Shown piece after piece: positions 26,759 through 36,000 of a stretch of 64,000 nucleotides of DNA. Under the pieces are notes generated by a model. The model did not search any database. It worked only from the letters and a program-made list of their open reading frames with translations, and had not been told where the DNA came from. Position 1 is the first letter of the stretch, and each line of letters opens with the position of its first letter. The DNA is from Capnocytophaga periodontitidis (GTDB lineage: Bacteria > Bacteroidota > Bacteroidia > Flavobacteriales > Flavobacteriaceae), in the NCBI RefSeq assembly GCF_016126015.1, contig NZ_JAEFDB010000001.1:248001-312000 (forward strand), written 5' to 3'. Made by a program: the position numbers and the translations under genes.

Positions 26759-27324
26759 TGAATTTTTTGGCTCATATTTACCTTTCGGGCGAAGGCGATG
26801 AACTGCTCACTATTGGCAACTTTATCGCTGATACTGTACGAGGCAAAGAATACTTACAATACCCCGAAGCAATGCAACGGGGTATTTTATTACATCGCAG
26901 AATAGATACTTTCACTGATGCACACGCCATTTTCCGGAAAAGTAAACACCGATTGGTGCCTACTTACAACCATTACGCAGGAGTTTTAGTAGATATTTAC
27001 TACGATTACTTCCTTGCTAAGCATTGGAAAGAATATTCTACTATATCTTTAGAACAATATGCCCAACGTTTTTACAACTCTTTACAAAAATATCAACACT
27101 TGCTAAGTGAAAAAGCACAGAAATTGAGCAAATATATCATAGCAGAACATTGGTTAGAAAAATATCAAACTATAGAAGGAATTGCATCAATACTTTACCA
27201 AATGGACAGTCGTACGGGATTTATTTCCAAAATGCAATATGCTGCCAGCGATTTGTGTAAAAACGAAAAGTTATATGAAAAAGAGTTTGGAAACTTCTTT
27301 GGAGAAATACAAAAATCTATATGA
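26758..27324 (+). CDS. Acyl carrier protein phosphodiesterase-like protein (AcpH/DUF479)
   Basis: A 188-residue protein of the ACP phosphodiesterase family, whose E. coli member removes 4'-phosphopantetheine from acyl carrier protein. Family landmarks are [29 protein letters not shown], with His/Asp metal ligands, GILLHRRIDTFTDAH near 40-55, and LVDIYYDYFLAKHW near 78. Its start overlaps the alaS stop by one base. Bacteroidota homologues are seldom tested, so the activity is assigned by family. Confidence 0.85.
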   Translation: MNFLAHIYLSGEGDELLTIGNFIADTVRGKEYLQYPEAMQRGILLHRRIDTFTDAHAIFRKSKHRLVPTYNHYAGVLVDIYYDYFLAKHWKEYSTISLEQYAQRFYNSLQKYQHLLSEKAQKLSKYIIAEHWLEKYQTIEGIASILYQMDSRTGFISKMQYAASDLCKNEKLYEKEFGNFFGEIQKSI

Positions 27325-27363
27325 AGTATTGGTTTTCAGAAGATTATATTGTTGATGCTATTT

Positions 27364-27391
27364 ATTTTTCATTTTTCATTTTTCATTTTTC
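27364..27391 (+). repeat. Heptanucleotide tandem repeat in the hemN promoter
   Basis: Four perfect copies of ATTTTTC lie immediately upstream of the -7 element of the hemN-type gene, covering the place where the -33 element would be. Loss or gain of a copy would shift promoter spacing by 7 bases. Confidence 0.6.
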
Positions 27392-27402
27392 ACTTTTTTT
27401 TA

Positions 27403-27410
27403 TACCTTTG
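27403..27410 (+). promoter_or_regulatory. -7 promoter element of the hemN-type gene
   Basis: TACCTTTG followed by CCTCG lies 19 bases before the chosen ATG at 27430. Its position also argues against a start at 27349. Confidence 0.7.
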
Positions 27411-27429
27411 CCTCGTTTTTTGTACAAAA

Positions 27430-28794
27430 ATGCCAATATCTCTTATTCAAAAATACAATGTAGCAGGTCCTCGCTATACTAGCTACCCTACTGTCCCTTA
27501 TTGGGATAGTAGTACTTTTTCCACTGAAAAATGGTTAGAGAGTTTATCCAAATCATATTCTGAGAGTAATAGTACTGAAGGTATTAGTCTCTACATTCAT
27601 TTACCTTTTTGTGAGAGTCTTTGTACTTTTTGTGGTTGTCATAAGCGTATTACCAAACGTCACGAAATGGAAATACCTTATATAGAAGCAGTACTCAAAG
27701 AGTGGCAATTGTATACTGATTTTTTGAAAGAACGCCCTCGTATTAAAGAGATACATTTAGGAGGTGGTACACCTACCTTTTTTCAACCCTATCAATTACA
27801 CCGATTGATAGAAGGTATTTTTGAGCGTGCTGATAGAGTGAAAAACTATGAGTTTAGCTTTGAAGGGCATCCTAATAATACCACTGAAGCTCATTTACAA
27901 ACACTTTACAATTTAGGTTTTAAACGTGTGAGTTATGGTGTACAAGATTATTCGCCTAAGGTACAAAAAGCCATCCACCGCATTCAACCTTTTGAAAATG
28001 TACAGCGTGTTACCGAACAAGCCAGAACTATCGGCTATACCTCTGTAAGCCACGATTTGATCTTTGGTTTGCCGTTTCAAACCTTAGACGATGTACTCTT
28101 TACTATTGATAAGAGTAATACCCTTCGTCCAGATCGTATAGCTTTCTATAGTTATGCACATGTACCTTGGATAAAAGGTAGTGGGCAACGTGGTTTTAAA
28201 GATGAAGATGTACCTACAGGAGAAGTGAAACGTCAATTGTATGAAGTGGGTAAACAGCATCTACTTGAGGCAGGCTATATAGAAATAGGGATGGATCACT
28301 TTGCTTTACCTACTGATAGTATGTATCACGCATTCAAAAACAAACAATTACATCGTAATTTTATGGGGTATACCGCCTCTAAAACTCAAGTGATGATAGG
28401 TTTAGGAATGTCATCTATCAGTGATAGTTGGTATGGTTTTGCTCAGAATGAAAAAGATTTAGACGACTATTATGCACGTCTTGAAAAGAATGAAATTCCT
28501 GTTTGTAAAGGGCATATTCTCAATAAAGAAGATTTGATTATCAGGCGTCACATTCTTAATCTAATGTGTCAGTTTGAGACCTCTTGGAGTGATGAGGCAC
28601 TTCAATTTCCTGAAATAAACGAAGTAATAACACACTTACAGGAGATGCAAAACGATGGTTTACTGCATATAGCAGGCAATCATATAGAAGTCCCTGATGC
28701 AGGAAAACCTTTTATTAGAAATATCTGTATGGCTTTCGATTTGCATTTGCAGCGCAAAATGCCTAACACCAAAATATTTAGTATGACAGTTTAA
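27430..28794 (+). CDS. hemN: Oxygen-independent coproporphyrinogen III oxidase
   Basis: Radical-SAM enzyme for the anaerobic conversion of coproporphyrinogen III to protoporphyrinogen IX in haem synthesis. The ATG at 27430 gives 454 residues and starts at the family N-terminus (LIQKYNVAGPRYTSYPT). The frame runs back to 27349, but that part is low-complexity F/H codons containing the promoter. The cluster motif is C61, C65, C68 with an extra C70 (CESLCTFCGC), followed by HLGGGTPTFF and YSYAHVPWIKGSGQR. This agrees with true HemN rather than HemW. A terminator follows. Confidence 0.95.
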   Translation: MPISLIQKYNVAGPRYTSYPTVPYWDSSTFSTEKWLESLSKSYSESNSTEGISLYIHLPFCESLCTFCGCHKRITKRHEMEIPYIEAVLKEWQLYTDFLKERPRIKEIHLGGGTPTFFQPYQLHRLIEGIFERADRVKNYEFSFEGHPNNTTEAHLQTLYNLGFKRVSYGVQDYSPKVQKAIHRIQPFENVQRVTEQARTIGYTSVSHDLIFGLPFQTLDDVLFTIDKSNTLRPDRIAFYSYAHVPWIKGSGQRGFKDEDVPTGEVKRQLYEVGKQHLLEAGYIEIGMDHFALPTDSMYHAFKNKQLHRNFMGYTASKTQVMIGLGMSSISDSWYGFAQNEKDLDDYYARLEKNEIPVCKGHILNKEDLIIRRHILNLMCQFETSWSDEALQFPEINEVITHLQEMQNDGLLHIAGNHIEVPDAGKPFIRNICMAFDLHLQRKMPNTKIFSMTV

Positions 28795-28841
28795 AAAGTT
28801 ATACTTAACCATCATAGTGATTGAGTTTTTTAGTTAGTGAT

Positions 28842-28880
28842 GAAAAGGGACAGTTGTGAAATTCGTCCCTTTTCTTTTTT
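28842..28880 (+). terminator. Terminator after hemN
   Basis: GAAAAGGGAC pairs with GTCCCTTTTC across a 13-base loop and is followed by TTTTTT. Confidence 0.8.
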
Positions 28881-28899
28881 GTATTTCAGAAAAAAATAT

Positions 28900-28907
28900 T
28901 ATTTTTG
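28900..28907 (+). promoter_or_regulatory. -7 promoter element of mscL
   Basis: TATTTTTG matches TAnnTTTG and is followed by CCCCCG, about 50 bases before the mscL ATG. Confidence 0.6.
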
Positions 28908-28956
28908 CCCCCGAAATAAAAACAAATCTTTTTTTTAACTTAAAAATTGAATTATT

Positions 28957-29334
28957 ATGGGATTTTTAAAAGAATTTAAAGAGTTTGCAGTAAAAGGCAA
29001 CGTAGTAGATTTAGCCATTGGGGTTATCATTGGGGCTGCTTTTGGTGCTATTGTATCATCATTAGTATCTGATGTAATTACTCCTTTGTTATTGACTCCA
29101 GCACTTAAAGCTGCTCAAGTTCAAGAATTAGAAAAACTAATTTGGAATGGGGTTGCTTATGGTAAGTTCCTTGCTGCTGTGATCAATTTCATGTTTGTAG
29201 CTTTTGTATTGTTTATGCTTGTAAAAGGTATTAACAAATTGAAGAAAAAAGAAGAAGAAGCCCCAGCAACTCCTGCAGGTCCTACTCAAGAAGAACTATT
29301 GGCTGAAATTAGAGATTTATTGAAAAATAAATAG
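28957..29334 (+). CDS. mscL: Large-conductance mechanosensitive channel
   Basis: Pentameric inner-membrane channel that opens under membrane tension to release solutes during osmotic downshock. The 125 residues start [26 protein letters not shown], the amphipathic helix and first membrane helix of MscL. A second helix follows (about 70-92, [19 protein letters not shown]) and then a charged C-terminal bundle (KKKEEEAPA). It is a single-gene unit with its own promoter and terminator. Confidence 0.97.
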   Translation: MGFLKEFKEFAVKGNVVDLAIGVIIGAAFGAIVSSLVSDVITPLLLTPALKAAQVQELEKLIWNGVAYGKFLAAVINFMFVAFVLFMLVKGINKLKKKEEEAPATPAGPTQEELLAEIRDLLKNK

Positions 29335-29385
29335 AAAATTTTCGTGTAACCGCAACACTACACACTTCAACAATTGTTTAATTAA

Positions 29386-29420
29386 AACCACGCCCCATTA
29401 TAAGGCGTGGTTCTTTTTTA
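29386..29420 (+). terminator. Terminator between mscL and pyrD
   Basis: AACCACGCC pairs with GGCGTGGTT around a 9-base loop and a T-run follows. The right arm lies inside the last codons of the convergent pyrD gene, so it probably serves both genes. Confidence 0.85.
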
Positions 29421-30426
29421 TAAGTTTTTTATTAATGCGCTTTATAAGTCCTGCTCCTTCGTAGATAAATCCAGTGTAAAGTTGTACTAATGAAGCTCCT
29501 GCTTCTAATTTTTCAAGAGCATCCTCTTCACTAAAAATACCTCCTACACCTATGATAGGAAAGGCTTTACCACTTTTTTTACTCAAAAAGCGAATTACTT
29601 CCGTAGCACGTTTGCAAAGTGGTTTCCCACTAAGCCCTCCAGTTTCTTTCTTGTTATCGGAGTGTAATCCTTCTCTGCTGATAGTAGTGTTAGTAGCAAT
29701 TACTCCAGCAATATGTGTTTCTTTTACAATTTCTATGATGTCTAACAACTGTTCATCAGTGAGATCTGGAGCAATTTTTAGGAGAATAGGTTTGGGGGTT
29801 TCTTTGGCTAAATTCTTATCTTGGAGGGTATTTAGTAGCTGTTTAAGAGGTTCTTTCTCTTGTAACGAACGTAGGTTAGGAGTATTGGGAGAGCTCACAT
29901 TCACTACAAAATAATCCACATAATCAAAAAGTTGTTCAAAACAAATGAGATAATCATTTACAGCTTCCTCATTAGGAGTAATTTTATTCTTCCCTATGTT
30001 GCCTCCTATCAATACACCTTTGTTTTTTTTAAGCCTCTCTACAGCCGCTGCTACTCCTTCATTATTAAACCCCATACGATTGATAATACCTTGATCGTCT
30101 ATAAGGCGAAAAAGTCGTTTTTTAGGGTTTCCTGGTTGTGGTTTAGGGGTGATGGTGCCTATTTCTATAAAACCAAAACCTAAGTTGGATAGCTCTTGGT
30201 ATAAAGTAGCGTCCTTGTCGAGCCCAGCTGCTAATCCCACAGGGTTTTTGAAGTGTAATCCAAAAACCTCTCGGTGCAAAGAAGGATGTTCTACTTGATA
30301 GATAGCCCGAATGAGAGAGGGTACAAAAGGTATTTTGTGTATCAACTTCAAATATTTGAAAGTAAAATGATGTGCCTTCTCGGGGTCGAGACTAAAAAGT
30401 AACGGACGTATGAATAACTTGTACAT
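29398..30426 (-). CDS. pyrD: Dihydroorotate dehydrogenase (quinone), class 2
   Basis: Membrane-associated FMN enzyme of pyrimidine synthesis that oxidises dihydroorotate to orotate with a quinone acceptor. The 342 residues contain the class 2 N-terminal helix ([15 protein letters not shown]), the FMN/substrate segments [42 protein letters not shown] and [14 protein letters not shown] (catalytic Ser), and [28 protein letters not shown] near the end. The class and length are typical. It lies 23 bases after cysS on the same strand. Confidence 0.97.
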   Translation of the reverse strand: MYKLFIRPLLFSLDPEKAHHFTFKYLKLIHKIPFVPSLIRAIYQVEHPSLHREVFGLHFKNPVGLAAGLDKDATLYQELSNLGFGFIEIGTITPKPQPGNPKKRLFRLIDDQGIINRMGFNNEGVAAAVERLKKNKGVLIGGNIGKNKITPNEEAVNDYLICFEQLFDYVDYFVVNVSSPNTPNLRSLQEKEPLKQLLNTLQDKNLAKETPKPILLKIAPDLTDEQLLDIIEIVKETHIAGVIATNTTISREGLHSDNKKETGGLSGKPLCKRATEVIRFLSKKSGKAFPIIGVGGIFSEEDALEKLEAGASLVQLYTGFIYEGAGLIKRINKKLIKKNHAL

Positions 30427-30449
30427 AGCAGTTAGCTTAAAGATTCTTT

Positions 30450-31922
30450 TTAATTTACAATGTAACTTGTTCCTTCCTTACCGTCTTTGAGTTGGATACC
30501 CATTGCAAGGAGTTCATCTCTAATCCTGTCAGAAAGCGCCCAATCTTTATTAGCACGAGCTTCCATTCGCATATTAATAAGCAATTGGAGCACTCCATCG
30601 AGTTTGTCGTTGTTATTAGCAGTTTGTTGCTCACTTTGTAGACCTAAAACATCAAAAACAAAAGCATTCATTAGAGTTTTCAGTTCGTTGAGTTCATCTA
30701 TCGAAATTTTCTCATCACTATTTATCCATTTTACCATTTCAAAAAGATGAGCTATGAGAATAGGTGAATTGAAATCGTCTAAAAGGGCATCATAGCATTT
30801 TTGTTTCCATTGATCAATTTCATATGAAAGAGGTCCTGGATGTTCTAAATCGGTAGACATTTCATTCAATGTTTTTATAGCTTCCATAAGCCTTGAGAAG
30901 CCTTTTTCAGCAGCAAGCATTGCCTCATTAGAAATGTCAAGCACACTACGGTAGTGGGCTTGCATAAAGCAGAAGCGTATCACAGCAGGAGCAAAAGGTT
31001 TTTCAAAGAAAGTATTCTCCCCACTGATGAGTTGCATTGGCAATATATAATTACCAGTAGATTTACTCATACGTTGTCCATTCATAGTGAGCATATTAGC
31101 GTGCATCCAATAACGAACGGGACTTTCTCCGTGTCCTGCTTTTCCTTGTGCGATTTCACATTCGTGGTGTGGGAACTTCAAATCCATACCTCCTCCGTGA
31201 ATATCAAACTGATTGCCAAGATATTTAGTGCTCATCACTGTACATTCTAAGTGCCAACCTGGAAAACCATCCCCCCAAGGCGATGCCCAACGCATAATAT
31301 GAGCTGGAGAAGCTTTTTTCCAAAGCGCAAAGTCCTGAGGATTGCGTTTTTCTCCTTGTCCATCTAAATCTCGAGTATTGGCAAAGAGTTCTTCTATATT
31401 ACGACGAGAAAGTTCTCCATAGTTGAGCCCTCGTTTGTTGTATTCAAGTACATCAAAGTATACAGAACCATTGCTTTCGTAAGCAAAGCCGTCTTTCAGT
31501 AGTTTTTCGGTAAGTTGTATTTGTTCTAAAATATGTCCTGTAGCAGTAGGTTCAATAGTAGGAGGCAGTAAGTTGAATATCTCCAAAACTTTATGAAAAT
31601 CAACGGTGTATTTTTGTACAATTTCCATAGGCTCAAGTTTTTCAAGACGAGATTGTTTCACAAAACGGTCGTTGTTCACATCGCCATCATCAGTAAGGTG
31701 ACCGGCATCTGTGATATTACGTACGTAACGCACTTTGTAGCCTAAAAATTTAAGTGTGCGATACACAAAATCAAACGACATAAAGGTACGCACATTACCT
31801 AAGTGGACGTTACTATATACGGTAGGTCCACATACGTACATCCCTACATTATTTTCGTGTAAGGGTACAAATACTTCTTTTTCTCCTGTTAAGGAATTGA
31901 ATATTTTTAATTGATGATTCAT
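30450..31922 (-). CDS. cysS: Cysteine--tRNA ligase
   Basis: Class I synthetase charging tRNA-Cys. The 490 residues contain the zinc Cys of [18 protein letters not shown], whose HLGN is the HIGH-type signature, [10 protein letters not shown] and HHECEIAQ as further zinc ligands, and KMSKS as [10 protein letters not shown]. It lies 62 bases downstream of the glycosyltransferase gene and 23 bases upstream of pyrD, so the murB, GT2, cysS and pyrD genes may be one transcript. Confidence 0.97.
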   Translation of the reverse strand: MNHQLKIFNSLTGEKEVFVPLHENNVGMYVCGPTVYSNVHLGNVRTFMSFDFVYRTLKFLGYKVRYVRNITDAGHLTDDGDVNNDRFVKQSRLEKLEPMEIVQKYTVDFHKVLEIFNLLPPTIEPTATGHILEQIQLTEKLLKDGFAYESNGSVYFDVLEYNKRGLNYGELSRRNIEELFANTRDLDGQGEKRNPQDFALWKKASPAHIMRWASPWGDGFPGWHLECTVMSTKYLGNQFDIHGGGMDLKFPHHECEIAQGKAGHGESPVRYWMHANMLTMNGQRMSKSTGNYILPMQLISGENTFFEKPFAPAVIRFCFMQAHYRSVLDISNEAMLAAEKGFSRLMEAIKTLNEMSTDLEHPGPLSYEIDQWKQKCYDALLDDFNSPILIAHLFEMVKWINSDEKISIDELNELKTLMNAFVFDVLGLQSEQQTANNNDKLDGVLQLLINMRMEARANKDWALSDRIRDELLAMGIQLKDGKEGTSYIVN

Positions 31923-31984
31923 TCTGATGTTATTTAAGTTTATTTATATTTACTATTTTTTTGTAACTTGTAATTTGTCATTCG

Positions 31985-32935
31985 TTATTTGTTATTTGTC
32001 TTTTCTCTAATTTTATACCTCTCTTCATTACTTTTAGTCTTTAAGATGATTTCTCCTAAAAAACCTGCAATAAATAACTGTGTACCAATAAGCATAGTAG
32101 TAAGTGCAAGATAAAACTGAGGTCTATCAGCAATAAGGCGACCATTAGGGTTGATAAATAATTTATCAATTCCAAGGTAAGCTGAGAATAAGAAACCTAT
32201 AAAGAACATCAGTACCCCCAATGCTCCAAAAAAGTGCATTGGTCGTTTGCCAAAATGCGACAAGAAACTAATAGTGATAAGGTCTAAAAATCCGTTGATA
32301 AACCTACTCATACCAAATTTCGTAACACCATATTTGCGAGCTTGATGTTGCACTACTTTCTCAGTAATACGATTGAACCCCGCATTCTTTGCTAATACGG
32401 GAATATAGCGATGCATCTCTCCTGATACTTCAACATTCTTTACAACCTCTTGTTTGTAGGCTTTAAGCCCACAATTAAAATCGTGAAGTGTGAGACCTGA
32501 GGTTTTACGTGCTGCCCAGTTGAAAAGTTTAGAAGGTAAGTTCTTTGTTAAAACTGAATCGTAACGCTTTTTCTTCCAGCCTGATACGAGGTCATATCCT
32601 CCTTGGGTAATCATATTGTAAAGAGCAGGAATCTCATCAGGACTGTCCTGCAGGTCGGCATCCATAGTAATCACCACATCTCCTTGTGCTTGTTTAAAGC
32701 CAGCGTGTAGCGCTTGTGATTTACCGTAGTTGCGCAAAAAGCGAATACCCTTTATGTTACTATCTTTAGCTGATAATTCTTCAATTACCTGCCAAGAATT
32801 ATCAGTACTACCGTCATCTACAAAAATAATTTCGTAGGAATAACTATGTTCAGTAAGTACTTTATGTAGCCACTGATAAAGTTCGGGCAATGATTCTTGT
32901 TCATTGAGTAGTGGTATGACAATTGATATATTCAT
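31985..32935 (-). CDS. GT2 glycosyltransferase with C-terminal membrane helices (DPM1/ArnC/GtrB-like)
   Basis: A 316-residue GT-A enzyme, probably transferring a sugar to a polyprenyl phosphate at the inner membrane. The catalytic region shows VVIPLLNEQESL, IIFVDDGSTDNSW and the metal-binding TMDADLQDSPDEIP. Two hydrophobic helices near the C-terminus (about 230-258 and 272-300) anchor it. Such proteins serve lipid-linked sugar modification of envelope glycans. Its start codon shares one base with the end of murB. Confidence 0.92.
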   Translation of the reverse strand: MNISIVIPLLNEQESLPELYQWLHKVLTEHSYSYEIIFVDDGSTDNSWQVIEELSAKDSNIKGIRFLRNYGKSQALHAGFKQAQGDVVITMDADLQDSPDEIPALYNMITQGGYDLVSGWKKKRYDSVLTKNLPSKLFNWAARKTSGLTLHDFNCGLKAYKQEVVKNVEVSGEMHRYIPVLAKNAGFNRITEKVVQHQARKYGVTKFGMSRFINGFLDLITISFLSHFGKRPMHFFGALGVLMFFIGFLFSAYLGIDKLFINPNGRLIADRPQFYLALTTMLIGTQLFIAGFLGEIILKTKSNEERYKIREKTNNK

Positions 32936-33918
32936 TAGAAAATATTTACTTCAAATTCTAAGGTGATGCCAAATTGCTTAAGTACAGTTGCTTGTACATA
33001 ATGAGCTACAGCTAAAATTTCTTTGCCAGTAGCTTTTCCATAGTTCACAAGCACTAAGGCTTGCAAGTTGTGTACTCCTGCATCTCCCTTTCTATATCCT
33101 TTGAGCCCTGCGCGATCTATCAACCAACCTGCAGGCACTTTCACTTGTGTTTCATCAATAGGGTAAGAAGGAATATCTGGATATTGAATTTTTAATTCTT
33201 CGTAATTAGTTTTTGAAATGATAGGATTTTTGAAAAAACTACCACAGTTCCCTAATGTATCAGGATTAGGCAGTTTGCTTTGGCGTATGCTTATTACTAT
33301 TTCCGAGAGTTGTTTAGGAGTAGGGGAGGAGAGCCCTCTTTCTGTGAGTAGCTGTTGGATAGCCCCATATTCGGTATGCAAAAGATGATTGCGTTTGGTG
33401 AGTTTGAAAGTAACTGCTGAGATAATGTAATTGCCTTTTTCTTTTCCTTTGAAGATAGATTCACGATAGCCAAAACTACATTCGGCGTTGGTAAAATTTC
33501 GCTTTTGTAAAGTGTGAATATTCATAGCCTCGCAACTCTCCATTACATCTTTGATTTCAACCCCATAAGCTCCAATATTTTGCACTGGGGTAGTTCCTAC
33601 ATTTCCATAGATGAGTGAGAGGTTTTCAAGTCCACCATAACCTTGAGATAAAGTATATTGCACAAACTGATGCCAGTTTTCACCTGCTTGTGCTTTAATC
33701 CATACATTATCATTATTTTCTTTTACAATGCTAATACCCTTTAGAAGAATATGTAATACAGGTTGTGTGATATCTTGGGTGAGTAACATATTGCTCCCTC
33801 CACCTAAAACAAAAGGATTTTTGTGTTGTTGCAAAGCCTCAACTAAAGCCTCTTCGCTGTGTATAGGGAGGTAAATGTTTGCTTTGACATTGATATTGAA
33901 AGTGTTAGGTATTTGCAT
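32935..33918 (-). CDS. murB: UDP-N-acetylenolpyruvoylglucosamine reductase
   Basis: FAD enzyme that makes UDP-MurNAc for peptidoglycan synthesis. At 327 residues it is a type I MurB: NPFVLGGGSNMLLT (FAD-binding), YGNVGTTPVQNIGAYGVEI, the SFGYRESIFK segment, the catalytic Ser in GNCGSFFKNPI and the closing Glu region LEFEV. The C-terminal PAGWLIDRAGLKGYRKGDAGVH is typical. It has its own -7 element 24 bases upstream and is probably followed in the same transcript by the GT2 gene. Confidence 0.96.
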   Translation of the reverse strand: MQIPNTFNINVKANIYLPIHSEEALVEALQQHKNPFVLGGGSNMLLTQDITQPVLHILLKGISIVKENNDNVWIKAQAGENWHQFVQYTLSQGYGGLENLSLIYGNVGTTPVQNIGAYGVEIKDVMESCEAMNIHTLQKRNFTNAECSFGYRESIFKGKEKGNYIISAVTFKLTKRNHLLHTEYGAIQQLLTERGLSSPTPKQLSEIVISIRQSKLPNPDTLGNCGSFFKNPIISKTNYEELKIQYPDIPSYPIDETQVKVPAGWLIDRAGLKGYRKGDAGVHNLQALVLVNYGKATGKEILAVAHYVQATVLKQFGITLEFEVNIF

Positions 33919-33942
33919 AACGGCTTATCTAAAATCACCGCG

Positions 33943-33950
33943 CAAAGGTA
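33943..33950 (-). promoter_or_regulatory. -7 promoter element of murB
   Basis: The minus strand reads TACCTTTG, 24 bases upstream of the murB ATG. Confidence 0.65.
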
Positions 33951-34059
33951 AGAGATAATTAGCAAATTAGCAAATTTAACATTGATTCTTCGCTTGTTAG
34001 CTAAGATGGTAAAAGATAAAAAACTAACTAAAAATTTGGAACTATAAATCTAAAAGAAG

Positions 34060-34067
34060 TATATTTG
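34060..34067 (+). promoter_or_regulatory. -7 promoter element of the 34.1-kb hypothetical pair
   Basis: TATATTTG matches TAnnTTTG, 27 bases before the ATG at 34095. It overlaps the TTG that a longer reading of the gene would require. Confidence 0.6.
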
Positions 34068-34094
34068 CAACGTATTATAGTTTTATTAGCAATT

Positions 34095-34379
34095 ATGGAG
34101 CTTGATATTCTCAAAAATAATTGGAGTGATGCACAAATAGTAGAGGTGTCCTATCAGAAAGGAACCTTACAATTAGCATTAAAAGACTATCAAAACACAG
34201 TACATAAGTACCTTTTTGAGAATATCATTGCATTATCATTTGAGAATTATCTCAATGAGGATATTAGTGAGATACGTTCTTCTTTTTGGAAAGAAGAAAA
34301 TGATACCATTTGCCAAATAGATATTCTATCGGCTTGGGCAAATAAAGAAATTGTAAGTTTTTCATTTTTTACACATTAA
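34095..34379 (+). CDS. Hypothetical protein, 94 residues
   Basis: A small soluble protein starting MELDILKNNWSDAQIVEVSYQ, mostly beta-strand in appearance, with no signal or membrane segment. I do not recognise the family. The ATG at 34095 is preferred over an upstream TTG at 34065, which lies inside the promoter. It is followed two bases later by another small gene; the pair may be a lone toxin-immunity or immunity-type module, though nothing in the sequence proves it. Confidence 0.6.
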   Translation: MELDILKNNWSDAQIVEVSYQKGTLQLALKDYQNTVHKYLFENIIALSFENYLNEDISEIRSSFWKEENDTICQIDILSAWANKEIVSFSFFTH

Positions 34380-34381
34380 CT

Positions 34382-34738
34382 ATGGCAGCTGAAGGATATG
34401 TAATATTTGAAGATACTACTTGGTATCAAAAGCATAAAGAAGAAATTAAAGAACAGATTATTTCATTAGATACTTATGTGCGTCATCCAATGCTAATAGG
34501 CACTTATCTAATAAAAGAAGGTGAATATTGGCTAAAAGGTATTGAGAGTAAACCTCCCCCAGCTGATTGGCCATATAGTGTACGTATCTTTTTAGATCAA
34601 GAGGACTATATTTTTATAGAAATCAGTGCACATCCCCCAAGTATAGAGAGAACCCTTACACAATTTTTAAATTGGATAAGAAAGCAAACCCCTATCGTTT
34701 TTCAAGATGAAGACGGAGAGGATTTTGGTTATCAATAA
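34382..34738 (+). CDS. Hypothetical protein, 118 residues
   Basis: A soluble acidic protein starting MAAEGYVIFEDTTWYQKH, with an aromatic-rich middle (PADWPYSVRIFLDQEDYIFIEIS) and an acidic tail ending EDGEDFGYQ. I do not recognise it. It starts two bases after the preceding gene and ends seven bases before the AI-2E permease, so all three are probably cotranscribed. The acidic, single-domain form resembles many immunity proteins, but that is only a guess. Confidence 0.6.
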   Translation: MAAEGYVIFEDTTWYQKHKEEIKEQIISLDTYVRHPMLIGTYLIKEGEYWLKGIESKPPPADWPYSVRIFLDQEDYIFIEISAHPPSIERTLTQFLNWIRKQTPIVFQDEDGEDFGYQ

Positions 34739-34745
34739 ATTAATT

Positions 34746-35822
34746 ATGAACTCAAAAGAAATAGCAAATGGCATACTTCGTGCCGTAGCAATCATTGTTT
34801 TAGTAGTATTAGGGCTGTACACCCTTTATTTACTACAATCTATTATCGTTTATCTTATTGTCTCATTGGTACTGACACTAATGGGGAAACCTCTTATTCA
34901 GTTCTTCTATAAAAGGCTAAAAATAAAGAGCAAAACCCTCTGTGTTATCCTTACAATGACAATTTTTATCTTGTTAGCCTTGAGTGTTTTTAGCTTGTTT
35001 ATTCCACTACTTGTTTCACAAGGCAAGAACCTATCAGGGCTTAATATCGATTTACTCAAAACTAATATAGACAACCTTATTCAACAAACCCTCAGTAAGG
35101 TAGGTCTTCAAAAAGAAGATTATTCTTTTGGAGTACAAGAAATGTTAAATTTCATTGACATTCCTAATTTCCTTAATTCTTTTATCTCTTTCATTAGTGA
35201 TTTTGGAGTGGGAGCCTTTTCAGTACTCTTTATCAGCTTTTTCTTTATGAAAGATGGTGAAAAAATTCTTATAGCCCTTCTTTCTACCTTTTCTACTCAC
35301 AGAAAACGAAAACTCAAAACCTCTATTTTCAAAATAAACAACCTCTTATCGCGTTATTTTGTAGGATTGATACTTCAAATCACCATACTTTTTGTGATTT
35401 ACACTGTTATATTACTTATCTTTGGAGTAGAGAATGCCTTTATTATCGCACTACTTTGTGCATTGCTCAACCTTATTCCTTACGTAGGACCAATGATAGG
35501 CTTTGTATTAATGGCACTCCTCACAATGAGCAGTAATCTGCAAAACGATTTTATGAGTGTAAGTCTGCCTACAACTATTTATGTATTGGTAGGTTTCTTA
35601 ATAGGACAGTTAGTAGACAATGTTTTCTCGCAACCTCTTATATTTTCGAACTCCGTAAAATCTACTGCCTTAGAGATATTTCTCATCACGCTTATCAGTG
35701 GCACACTTTTCGGTATGGTAGGAATGGTAGTGGCTATCCCAGCTTACACCGTACTGAAAGTAGTTTTAAAAGAATTTTTTCCTAATAATAAGATTGTAGA
35801 GTTACTCACTAAAAATCTATAG
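34746..35822 (+). CDS. AI-2E-family (PerM-like) membrane transporter
   Basis: A 358-residue protein with the family's layout: two N-terminal helices, a third plus an extracytoplasmic loop, then a cluster of hydrophobic helices. The C-terminal half has the conserved LCALLNLIPYVGPMIGFV and GQLVDNVFSQPLIFSNSVK segments. Family members are implicated in export of small molecules or in sodium-proton exchange; the substrate here is unknown. The ATG at 34746 (MNSKEIANGILR) is chosen because the earlier in-frame ATG lies inside the preceding gene. Confidence 0.9.
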   Translation: MNSKEIANGILRAVAIIVLVVLGLYTLYLLQSIIVYLIVSLVLTLMGKPLIQFFYKRLKIKSKTLCVILTMTIFILLALSVFSLFIPLLVSQGKNLSGLNIDLLKTNIDNLIQQTLSKVGLQKEDYSFGVQEMLNFIDIPNFLNSFISFISDFGVGAFSVLFISFFFMKDGEKILIALLSTFSTHRKRKLKTSIFKINNLLSRYFVGLILQITILFVIYTVILLIFGVENAFIIALLCALLNLIPYVGPMIGFVLMALLTMSSNLQNDFMSVSLPTTIYVLVGFLIGQLVDNVFSQPLIFSNSVKSTALEIFLITLISGTLFGMVGMVVAIPAYTVLKVVLKEFFPNNKIVELLTKNL

Positions 35823-35956
35823 TTATGAAACAACTATAAATATAACTCTAAAAATTACCAAACCTAAAACTCTTTTAATTTGCTATTTTTCAAACAACTA
35901 AAAAAAATAACTAAGAAAAAAGTACTTTATATAGCAACTAATCAAAATATTATTCG

Positions 35957-35964
35957 TAACTTTG
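35957..35964 (+). promoter_or_regulatory. -7 promoter element of lpdA
   Basis: TAACTTTG matches TAnnTTTG, 36 bases before the lpdA ATG. Confidence 0.6.
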
Positions 35965-36000
35965 TATCCTAAATATCAAAATTGATAAATTTTAAAAGAA

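Noticed and set aside
27349-27429. N-terminal extension of hemN that looks like a hydrophobic signal
   Set aside because: The Phe/His codons come from the heptamer repeat and the promoter; the family N-terminus begins at 27430.
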